A program made the translations under genes and the position numbers. From Haemonchus contortus (Eukaryota > Nematoda > Chromadorea > Rhabditida > Trichostrongylidae): DNA of 64,000 bases. The notes beneath the pieces were generated by a model. It had not been told where the DNA came from and made no database searches. It was given only the letters and a program-made list of their open reading frames with translations. The stretch is taken from contig LS997564.1 of assembly GCA_000469685.2 (NCBI GenBank), forward strand, positions 25,602,459-25,666,458, read 5' to 3'. Shown here in pieces: positions 48,131 to 57,719 of this stretch. Every line of letters begins with the position of its first letter. Within the stretch, counting starts at the first letter, position 1.

Positions 48131-49137
48131 ACAATTCGACGGTGTCCCGATGGTACAAGCGCTTTGCTGCCGGAGAAACTTTGTTCGAGGGCAGACAACG
48201 CAGTGGTCGCCCATCGGGGTGGAATGATGAGCGTTTACTCAGCGCCCTTCAGATGCAGCCGAATGCGACCAGCCGTGAATTGGCGACAACAATAGGATGC
48301 ACTCATAAGACAATTATTGAGCATCTCCACGAGCTTGGCTACAGGTCAATATTCTCACGATGGGTTCCTCATGAATTACGCCTGTCTGACAAGGCGAACA
48401 GGAAGCACGTGGCTGAGTCTCTTCTGCTTCGTCCCCATCGAGAGGACTTATTGCAAGACATAGTGACCGGAGATGAAAGCTGGGTGCTTTATGTGAACCA
48501 TACGCGTAAGCGCCACTGGACTGCGCGAGAAGAGAAGCCATCTACGGAGCCTAAAGCAGACCTCCATGAGAAGAAGGTTTTATTGTGCTGCTGGTGGGAC
48601 TGTAGTGGAATGATCTACTGGGAGCTGCTTGACAGTGGCACTACAGTGACGGCCCTAGTCTACGCTAACCAGCTGCAAAAAGTGGCCGACGTAATGCGAG
48701 AGCTACGCCCGAAAAGACTCAATGTCTTCCTACTTCACGATAACGCGCGCCCGCATGTGGCCACCGAAGCGCGTCAAAAAATTATGGAACTAGGATGGGA
48801 AATACTGCCGCGTCCGGCCTACTCACCAGACCTAGCGCCCTCTGATTATCACCTATTCAGAGCACTGAAGAACCATCAAAGCAGCAAAAAATTTGATGAA
48901 CGTCGTCAACTCGAAAATGAAATCGACCACTTTTTCTCGTCGCAGCCGCCGGAATCCTGGAAGAGAGGGATCGAGAAGCTACCCGAAAGATGGGCACAAG
49001 TTATAGATAATAATGGTGATTATATTGTAGATTGGAGTTTTCGTTTAATAAAGAAATATAAAATTCAAAAACTTGTCAAAAGTGTCGCAGGACTTATCTT
49101 CCAACCTAATAGATATTTGGATCGACGAAATTTTTGA
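48131..49137 (+). mobile_element. mariner-family transposase gene, 5'-truncated
   Basis: A continuous frame of 331 codons from 48142 encodes a mariner transposase, the DD34D class of cut-and-paste enzyme. The HTH2-like part has WYKRFAAGETLF and RSGRP. The WVPHEL linker motif is present. Catalytic aspartates lie in VTGDESW, LLHDNARPH and YSPDLAPSDYHLF, with 34 residues between the second and third. The frame opens at GTG, and about the first 40-60 residues of a normal mariner transposase (first HTH) are missing. The last 25 or so codons (from about 49065) read into tail or flank. It resembles the cecropia-type/bandit group known from hookworms. It is absent at the matching place in unit A (about 39410). 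The coding part looks undamaged, but no left terminal repeat was found. Confidence 0.85.
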
Positions 49138-49139
49138 GA

Positions 49140-50585
49140 CGCACTAAACGGACTAAATATTTTACTTCAAAACCTAATCGGTACGGAAGTATTGGTGTAA
49201 GATAACGAATGCTAAGCTTACAAGAAAGTCAATCATGACGTTTAGATCTGAGAAGTTCCTGTTACCAATTTTTCTGCAATTGCTTATGTGCGAAGTTGAT
49301 TCTGCATGGGTGTCTGGAAGAATCCGGCCCATATTAATATGTTTCCGCTTTCAATAATTTTTTGAGCTGTGATTTTATTATACGCACTTCACATCACTTA
49401 ATTCAGTGCACTAATTGCACAGGAAGATAGGAGCCAGAGATCAAGGGGTAGGCAGGCAGGAAATTTCATCACAATAGTAGAAGAATGGTGGGCAATGGCG
49501 CTATGTGGCCAAGATTCGCGCGCTCAAACGCTCAAAACCCTCATATGAGGACGATTCTCCTTTGCTTGTTTGTGCAATGAAGAAATGACTTTCTCTGAGA
49601 AAGGTCATTTAGAGCTAAGGAGTTTATTGGTACAGAACAGAATAGCGGTGAAGAGGAGAAATTCAATTCCCTTCGAAGACCACCTATTTGAGTCAAATCT
49701 TTATCCTTCACCTTTTCAGTTCATTGGCTCTTCATTTCATTTTTTGCTTAATATTTTCTTTAATGACTGGGTCAAAAATCGGCTCCTTCTGACCTCAAAT
49801 CCCTGTGCTTAATTGTCTAGTGTGATGCACTTGTTGCTGTGTGACTGACTCTACAAAAATTTTGTGACGGCTTGTTATCTTAAGATCTTTCGTTCTGGTG
49901 CCAATAGTATCAATAGGGTTGCTATTACAGAAGCTTTGAAGGTTGTAATCCAACTTAATATAGGATAAACCTCAGCGATTGCGTGTCTTGACGATTTCCG
50001 ATTTTATCTGACTTCTGCACGCACGAGTAATGTGCTGAACATCATCAATGTATTTACTGGCAGGGCTTCTTTGGTTAACTAGAGCTTGTCGTGCACTCCT
50101 GTACTACTGCAAAAAGGTGAATCGAAAAGGGCAGCAGGCTGAGTTTCGCGTTGTATCCGTGTCAGGGAAAAATCGGTACTTTTCGTTTTGTAAGCCTCGT
50201 TTCGCAGGAATTAATCATTTATAAAGAGTTGAATTCACTCTGTTCATTTGCTGCCCCTCTCGTGAATCTTCATTGCCATACATACACACCGACAAGTGTA
50301 ATGCAGATGTTTCCTCTGAGACGGGATAATTTTGCATCGGCCCATATGTCCAAAGTTCTTTATTTGCGGAACGTGAAGCAACGGGTAAACTAAAACTGCT
50401 AGTTCATAAGTGTACACAACATAGATAAAGCCGACTGGGCAGCTTCTCAAATACTGTTGTATTAATTACATAGCGAAAGCCACTGAACATATTGAGGATC
50501 ATGTCTACAAAGAATCTCTTCAACTTTTGTTTGCACTGTACTACGGTAGCGTGCATGAAATTGTTTGAGCTGAAGAGGCCGTATA
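49140..50585. other. unit B spacer, no gene supported
   Basis: Alignable with 39440-40820 of unit A. Open frames here are not preserved in A. Confidence 0.5.
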
Positions 50586-51126
50586 CAGGGTGACCCACAT
50601 GAAGTGTGACGGGCAATAAAAAAATCAACTTATGGGCTTCTGGGCTGGAGGAAGCGGTGATCGCTTGGGTGGAAAGGAACGCGATGGACGTCAGCTGAAC
50701 CTTCCACAGGATTGGGCACCAGCCCACAGCACAAAGGAGATGCTGCAGTGTTGTGAAACCACGCTTACGGGTTTTTGGGGCGAAGCAGTTTTAACCTCCA
50801 AATTACCCGATCTTAATCCTTTGGATTTTGGTGTGTAGTCGATTCTGGAGCAAAACGCCTGCGCTTTCAAACACAGGTCTTAGGAACCTCTAAAAGAAAG
50901 TGCTCTTGTAGAAGCGTGAGATGAAAGTGATTGCGCGCATTCTTGAAAACTTACGAAAGAGGTTAGATGCTTGCATTAAAACGAAGGGTGGTCATTCTGC
51001 ATGCGAGATGTGATATGTTGTTTACAATTTTGTGATGATTGCGTAGGAGTAATAGTTTCCTATTTGGTTTGATCTGTACAATTTTGATGATAGTTTTCTG
51101 CGTCACACTTCATGTGGGTCACCCTG
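50586..51126 (+). mobile_element. 541-bp maT-like (DD37D) deletion derivative with TIRs and TA target duplication
   Basis: The ends are CAGGGTGACCCACATGAAGT and its exact reverse complement ACTTCATGTGGGTCACCCTG, each flanked by TA. The interior encodes the C-terminal catalytic part only: QDWAPAHS and, 37 residues after the first Asp, LPDLNPLDFGV, then an in-frame TAG (50836) followed by SILEQNACAF. PDLNPLD followed by SILE is typical of Tc1/mariner (IS630) transposases, and the D37D spacing points to the maT branch. Unit A has the uninterrupted site at 40821-40826. The element is inactive by itself but carries intact ends. Confidence 0.85.
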
Positions 51127-51803
51127 TACTGTAAGCTGTGGGATGCCTTAATTTGGGAAACTAGTTGGTCACAAGTATGCCTTTTTACAATTGTACTTGG
51201 TATAGATCTGATTGAATAGAATCTTTGGAAGTGTCTAACGGCATGTAGTAACAAATCGTATGGACGCTGTAATTGCTTAGCATCAAGTGGACATGGTTGG
51301 TCACATCCTCCTCATTACACCAATTACAAGAGACAACCTTGTAGCGGTTGGTACCCTGCATGTCGGCTTAGCCATGCATTGCAAGAGATTGCATTTGAAG
51401 AGCTGGGAATTATTCGAGAGGTGACAGTGTCTCTGACAATTGAGCCTCTTATTCAACTTGAGATAGCGTGGTTAGTCAGCCCGGTAGTACCCAAAGATTG
51501 AATCAAGATCTAGCGATTACGATTGAAAGTGGATGGTTAGGGAGTACATTGATAGTAGAACTTCTCTAGGATTGACCTCCACATTTGCCTACTTTTCGAC
51601 AAATTTTCCGCCTCAAAAACCTGTAAACAATCAAGAACATTTTGGAGTGTTATCGGTCAGACGGAGAAACTCCTACCTAGTTGCAACCCAGACCAAAGTA
51701 ATTCAAACAAATTGAAGTCTCAATCAGCGAGCAACTCGCGTCGAATTCCACAACACAGAGCTCTTCTTCAACTTCGGAGATAATATAACAACTGAGACTG
51801 TCG

Positions 51804-52005
51804 GATCTCCCACGCACCGTTGATAGTCGTTACGTAACATTGTGCATACCTTCGTACTAACAGTGCTCGCACAGTGGGATGTAAGGCAAAAGATGATCAA
51901 CTACGCTGGTGCACTCATTCTTGCTACTCGTGCTTGGATTTTATCGCCATCTCCGAAGAGCCTCAAGGGATTTTCTAGTATCGAGTAGCGTCCTTGTGGA
52001 CCAGA
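51804..52005. other. unit-B-specific insertion of about 0.2 kb
   Basis: In unit A, ACTGAGACTGTCG (to about 41494) continues directly to ACCATGCATTCAGTTCAAAG. In unit B about 200 nt of unrelated sequence lie between the equivalents. No terminal repeats or coding potential were recognised. A deletion from unit A is equally possible. Confidence 0.55.
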
Positions 52006-52502
52006 ACTGTGCATTTAACTTCAAAGTCGCAGCCAGCATTATTTTCCCTCCGATTAACTCCAATTCCCACTGAAGTCCAAAACGCATACTTGTACTATTT
52101 GCAAACGTAGCTTATTGGGAAGATAGGTCGATTGCTTAAAGCACGATCCGTTTGAAGCACTGATTTCTGAATCAGATCCCAAGCATTTGAGCTACGGAGG
52201 GTCGTCCCATCAGTGCATCTGTATAAGGACAAATAGCGAAAATGGAGGTGACTCCGTATAAAACAAGTCAATATAAGTCAACAATCATCTTGCTGCCTCT
52301 TCCTGTTCCAATATTTTCGCTCGACGTGTTTTTCGACTTTACTACAGTTCATACCGTTATGGGTAGAAAGGGCAACTCTTATGAGAAGAATGTTTCCAAA
52401 GTATATTTGTACAGCCTTCCTCCAGAGCAGCGAGGTGCAGCTGAAGTACCTTAATCTTGCCAATAAATAGGATAGCAGCGGAACAAGTTCGTCACATCAG
52501 CG

Positions 52503-53038
52503 ATGTTGTTCATCTTCGCAGTGCTGTCCTCGGTCGTAGCATTTGTCGTTGCGCAAGGTGAGTGCCACAGTAGCCATGCAACCCCAAACTGCTCAACAAT
52601 CCTAATATCTTTCACTACTACCTGCGACTGCTTCTTCAGTAACACCAGATAAATCTTTTCAGGCGAGAGTAGCCCGCTACCGGATGATGCTAAGGAGGCT
52701 CTTCAGTATATCAATGGAGCCAATAACGAAAACATTGTTAGACGTTTTTGTAATATTAAGTGGCTAGCTTGATTTTTTATATGTCGTTTTACATACAGTT
52801 GTGGGACGAATCTTTGGCACAGTACGCACGAAAGTGGGTAGATACACCAAATATTGTGGAGGTTGACGTGGCGATCAAGGGGAAAAAGTGTGTCGTTGCT
52901 TACTCCTCAATATCAGCTTCTCATTGCCTTAAGAGTGCATCGCATTTATTCAGGTGCTTCAAGAAGACAGATGGAAGGTCGTGGTTCAACAAAGTGGTAG
53001 CAGGTTTTGAATATCAAATCAATGACAAATGGGATGAA
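52503..53038 (+). CDS. small secreted protein, copy 4 (open)
   Basis: Exons 52503-52557, 52663-52736 and 52799-53038 close in phase (123 codons), then a GTGAGT donor. The signal peptide is MLFIFAVLSSVVAFVVA. The mature protein has SSPLPDDAKEALQYINGA, LWDESLAQYARKWVDTPN, KGKKCVVAY and LFRCFKKTDGRSWF. It differs from copy 1 by scattered substitutions but stays open, so selection may be acting. The final exon was not found. Family not recognised. Confidence 0.6.
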
Positions 53039-53059
53039 GTGAGTGGATTTTAAATGTTA

Positions 53060-53935
53060 TCCTGGTATCTCCATGAGCGGCTCTCCATGAATCTCGTCAT
53101 AGCTATTGCATCACCAAACTGTTTTCTTGAACCCTCTTTGGAGGTTTCGTATAAACTTCCTTAGACTGACGTGTGGGCGGGTTCGCCTCTTTAGAGCTTG
53201 GACGTCTCATTGCGATTCGTAAATATCCGACCAAACGTTTTCACAGTTCTTTTGTAATTCAAGACATACAGGGCATGCACGCACGAAATCTGAAGAAGGG
53301 ACCGTGGCTTTGTAGATCCCTCCGATCCCGCCAACACCCTGTAGTTGTTGCCGGCCAGTTTTAGTTTGTTACTTTGGAGGGTCTGAAAAGCGGTTTCCTG
53401 TTTTGACATGGACTTGCGTCCTTCCACAGTCTACATAAAAGGCGATTTGTTCAATCACTCAACCATAGCATGACCATTTCTGTGAAGAAGAGAAATACGA
53501 AAGTAGAATGGATGCATTCTGCCGCTTCTTACCATGCTCCTCCCTTTACTTGCCTCGCAGAAGACTTCGTTTGCGGTTTTTCGAAAAGCGCTTTTGTACA
53601 ACCACCCTTTGTGTTATTTTGTCACTTTTCGCCCATAGCATGGAACAACCACTGATTTAAATATGTTAAGATCGAACCCCTTGGAAGAGCACCACACTTC
53701 GGATGCAGCGGCGTTCTCAACGCACAGTTAACGAACTTTGATTGCGTGACTATTGTTTGTCTTTACAGGAAGGAGTGAACTAATCATGCGATAAACTTTT
53801 GAATGAAGTATCGAAATCATATGAAGATGCATTTATGTCGCAATAATTTGAGAAAGTTGAAGTATTTTTCGAATATAAATAGTCGGGCGATGGGTTAAAC
53901 ATCATGATTCTTTCTCAGTACGACTTTATGATTGC
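53060..53935. other. flank of copy 4 with one satellite-like monomer
   Basis: Homologous to the flanks of copies 1-3. At about 53926-53960 the sequence TTTATGATTGC..GATACAGCCACTG matches the first satellite monomer next to copy 2 (43366-43400), but no array follows. Confidence 0.6.
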
Positions 53936-53949
53936 AAATGGATACAGCC

Positions 53950-54540
53950 ACTGTCAAGTTATTGCGGACAAAATTAGCGCAGAAATCAGGCAATGCATAG
54001 CACGCGCGGATTTAGCCGATAGCGTTGTCCTGATGAACTTACCAGGCGACAATATCAAACGTCAACTAATCCGCAATAGACTTTACGACCGCGCATGTTC
54101 TTCGGAGAACTGCGTCATTTGTCCGTTTGGAAAAGTCGGAGAATGCACACAGCGAGGGACGGTTTACCAACTTCGGTGTTCAGTCTGTGACGAAATATAT
54201 ATTGGTGAGACGGGAAGGATGCTCGGCATACGTGTCAAAGAACATCTGGCAGGAAAAAGGCGTGGAAGTCTACTAACACCTCTTGGGAGGCACCGACTAG
54301 AAGGTCATCAAGGCAATGATTTCGACATCGAATGTAAATCCTAGCATACGAGAATGAGATCGGTGCCAGAAAGATACTGGAAGCGTTACATATCCGCACG
54401 AAAAATCCAGGCCTGAACAACCGAAATGAGTGCTTGACCATAACAAGTGAACTCTTGCCGTTCATTCCCTTTTGTGGACTTCGAGATGCCCGCACAGTTC
54501 TTATCTTACGATCATCAATGGTGACTCATTGATCCCTTGT
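53950..54540 (+). mobile_element. Penelope-like element fragment with GIY-YIG endonuclease
   Basis: A frame ending at 54344 encodes NRLYDRACSSENCVICPFGK, then YQLRCSVCDEIYIGETGRML and RVKEHLAGK. The CxxC knuckle before the YIGETGR core is typical of GIY-YIG domains of Penelope-like retroelements. A frameshift near 54341 moves the tail into another frame (AYENEIGARKILEALHIR, NECLTITSELLPF), which ends at a TGA near 54530. The reverse-transcriptase part is absent, so the copy is 5'-truncated and dead. The first 15 or so residues of the open frame derive from the satellite-like flank. Confidence 0.75.
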
Positions 54541-54639
54541 TGTTCACATAGAGTGGGACGTAACGCTGGTGGAACCGCAGAAGGTTGGTCTTTTTGCTGA
54601 AACTTTTCCGTATTTTAGTTTCCGGGAGTCGTTGCAACT

Positions 54640-54790
54640 AGACTAGCGCGTTTGGGCACTTGGTCGGGTAAGTCACAGATCAGGAGCTTCGAACTATTTT
54701 CGGGTCCTGAAGACGACGATTCAGTCGAAACGTTGACCATTAAAGCGGTTCAGCCATAACAAACCTGTACGGCAAAGCAGCAATAAAACA
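54640..54790. repeat. repeat related to the hairpin at 25317
   Basis: It shares AAGTCACAGATCAGGAGC, GAAGACGACGATTCAGTCGAAA and AACAAACCTGTACGGCAAAG with 25375-25480. It is probably the 3' part of the Penelope-like element. Confidence 0.5.
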
Positions 54791-54849
54791 CTGTCAAGTT
54801 GGTTAGTAAGAAACCGCATACTGATCGAAGGATGACGAAAAAGCAATCG

Positions 54850-55740
54850 AAAAATAGTCAGCATCTTGCATAGTACTACCCAACATTTATGCAGGCTTAC
54901 CTAGCCGTGGACGTTCTGCAGGAATGTGTGATTTCCCTACACATACATTGCTCGTCTGATGTTGAGATGCTTTTGTCGTTCCAGGTTTCTTAATGGAACT
55001 TTATATTGAACCTAACGTTTCGACGTGATTTTCGTCGTTCGAGGCCTAAACGCAATTCGTGGTGAATTACAATATCCAAAAGTATTTAGCCCTTTCAGCA
55101 AAAAAAACTAAAACTCATTGGGGAATTACTCACTTTATGAGCTATGCAGAGGCTTTATCCTTGAAGCGGATAGGACCAGCTGTGGTGACAAGCGACTGTC
55201 GGTATAGATGAGACTCCTTGATGTGTGACAAGCGACTGTCGCTATAGATGAGACTCCTTGATGTCTCTCTCAAACTTATTATAAGAGAGATCACATTTGT
55301 CATGACTCGCAGAGCGGTAAGTATGGCAGGACTTGACTGGTTTATGGATGGGCCTCTATCGCCTTTCTTGCTGCAACTTCAGTTTCCAGACAAATGAGTG
55401 TACTATATATCTTTACCGAAAATCGTGTCGAAAGATTTAAAATGATCCGCATGCCCGATGTTCTAGCTGATAGGCCAGGTCTAGATCAGGTCTATTGATG
55501 TGCAGTCACCTTTTTCCCGTAGGGACATATGGTACACTCACTTGTCGAGCACTGTTCATGATAGAGCCGGTTTCGAAAAGACTGTAGCTTGATGTTCACC
55601 AAATTAATAACATCTTGTAGGTCTGCTATGGAAATTCTTTGTTGTATTGCAGTGCTGACTTTATCTCAGATGAATGGATGTCACCGTGGTAATATCGATA
55701 GGCGCGAAGCTCCGTGCGTAATAGTGTGCAGCATTCTACC
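54850..55740. repeat. dispersed segment related to the palindrome-centre element and 35.9-36.2 kb
   Basis: The left part (AGTACTACCCAACATTTA) matches the inside of the centre element at 44930. The right part (GTATTGCAGTGCTGACTT, then GAGATGAATGG..GGCGCGAAGC) matches 45010-45080. The middle (about 55440-55650, CCCGTAGGGACATATGGTACA) matches 36070-36210. Confidence 0.5.
55186..55265. repeat. 40-bp tandem duplication
   Basis: Two adjacent copies of a 40-nt unit starting GTGACAAGCGACTGTCG differ by one base (GGTATAG versus GCTATAG). Confidence 0.9.
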
Positions 55741-55748
55741 ACGTTGTA

Positions 55749-56950
55749 TTAGGTTGAGTCATAAGTCCACGGACAAATTGGCAATGATAATACTTATCTT
55801 ACAATTTTTAAACGACAATAGCGAATCATTTGAAATATGCCCCATCCGCATCGATGGTCTTCTGCCAATGCTTGGGAGGATCGTAAATGCCCTTGCTTTA
55901 GAACGTTGGGAGCTGGCCCTTGAAGAACTGCGCCATTTTGATGTCGTCGCGGGTTTGAAAGTCCTGACCATCCAGATGACGTTGAAGATGTGGAAAAATG
56001 TGGTAGTCCGAGGGAACCAAGTCTGAGGAACATGGTTGGTGTGGTATACTTGCCCTACAGAAATTCGTCACTTCAGTTTTGGTCATTCTTGCAATGTGAA
56101 GGCGAGCGTTGTCGTGCTGGAAGTAAACTTTGTGCTGCTGTGGACGTGTAGTTTCGGGATTCGCCTTCAAATCCCTGAGTTGCGAAACGGAGACGTGTGC
56201 GGTCACTGTGCATCTTTCGTCTAGCATCTCCCATTATTCAACACACTGAACGCTCCGCCAGAACCAGTGCATAACCTCCTTCGCGTGTACGTTGGATTCG
56301 GGGGAGTCTTCTGCATCCGCACCTTTGTCAATCCATTGAGCACGCCGGTGAACGTTAGAGTAGAGGTTCGAATTCGCACCCCTGGTGACTAGGTACTCGA
56401 GCCACGTGTGGTGCCCTTGAGCGTGAGGAGAGAAAGTGCCACGTCGTCGCGGCGTTCTAAATATGTCATACTGCTTCAAAGCATGAGGCACCAATCGACC
56501 GAGCTTTCGCACCTTGCCGATTGACTTCAGTCCACGAATAATTGTGGAGTGACTCCCCAAGTGTGACTGCTAGTTCACGAGTAGTTTGATGCGGATCGGC
56601 TTCCACCTGGCTTCGCAGCACGTCCAAATCCAACTCCATTGGGCATCCCGGACAGTCTTCATGTTCGATGGAATAGTCGCCCGATGCGGACTTCTAGTGT
56701 CACTTGTAAGTTGTAAACGTCCTGCTTGTGAACGTCCTTCATACCTCTACCGATTGTCGCGGGTTCATGGCCCGATAAAAAAATAAATATGATGGTGTTG
56801 CGGATGTGGAGTTGCGACGGCTTGAAATCATGAGGCATAGTTGCGGGAAAGGAAACACTTGGGTGCGTTTTCCAGTTCGCATTTAAAAGAGCTTTCCATA
56901 CGCTATCTAACGATGCCTCGCTCGTCCATTTTCGGCACCTCACGTCCATG
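55749..56950 (-). mobile_element. decayed mariner transposon
   Basis: Minus-strand remnants of a DD34D transposase lie in several frames: QHDNARLHIA and CSSDLVPSDYHIF (56120-55990), a middle section around 56560-56240 with LVPHALKQYD, and an N-terminal section near 56950-56660. Frameshifts and stops break it at least twice. A mariner-type end TTAGGTTGAGTC begins at 55749. The opposite end was not found. It is a different subfamily from the copy at 48 kb. Confidence 0.7.
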
Positions 56951-57424
56951 GTATGACAGCAATCTTATGGGCACGTGTCTATGTATGTGTACGAACTCCG
57001 TTGATAACAGGAGTCAACGTAGCAACACAAATCGGATCACTGCTGGCGTTAGGACTTTCAATTTGACATAATCGGATATCCTCATCGAAGGGTCATTAAG
57101 GTGAACGAAAGACTGCAAATTCACTTCAACCAATCTGATGCTCTGGAATTCAATGTTTGAAACTCCGATCTTGATTCCCTGAAGTAGGATCACCACTATG
57201 TAAATTGCTTCCTTTAATTCATTGCTTGGATTATTCGTCCGGTTGTTGAGCTAAACAAATCCGAGGTTGTTGTGCTTCACTTTTAAGAAGGTGAAGGGAC
57301 TGGCAAAATGGAAATTGTGGTATGGCATGCCTAAGAAGTACATCAAAGGCAGGACTTCCCACTGCATTCGTAGCCTAATGACTGGGTAATGTGAGCCTGT
57401 GTGCCTATGTACAGGAAGACATAA

Positions 57425-57718
57425 AAGGATAACGGATAAAGTTTTTGGCGTTAGTCAATCCCGTCTGAGGGATGAGCCCCTGCACTCGACTTCCTTTCAG
57501 AATCGTAGTGCCGTAATGAGTGCGTATGTGGCCTATACAATGACTTGCGGTGGCCAGCCGATGTACAAGTCAGTGCTTTTATCCTCCCAGACGAGTCTGG
57601 TACCAATTCACCGACCCGGGGGAGGGATGGAAGGCTTGGTTGGCCTAGGCGGGCATCGATCCAGGACTCGACCCCCTGACCGTACGTGTGAGATAGTGCG
57701 CCACTTGTCACTACACGC
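57425..57718 (-). repeat. tRNA-derived SINE, near full length
   Basis: Reverse orientation: AAAGTTTTTGGCGTTAGTC, GGCCTATACAATGACTTGCG, GAGTCTGGTACCAATTC and GGCCTAGGCGGGCATCGATCC, ending with CACTTGTCACTACACG. Confidence 0.8.
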
Positions 57719-57719
57719 G

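Larger units (their letters stand above)
45920..53930. repeat. segmental duplication, unit B
   Basis: Direct repeat of unit A, carrying copy 3 (minus) and copy 4 (plus) around a spacer enlarged by three insertions: mariner at about 48131-49108, maT-like element at 50586-51126, and an unassigned block at about 51804-52005. Confidence 0.85.

Noticed and set aside
49570..49812. Frames at 39807 and 49570 in the duplicated spacers as genes
   Set aside because: The same DNA is present in units A and B, but the frames differ in start and end, with indels not in multiples of three.
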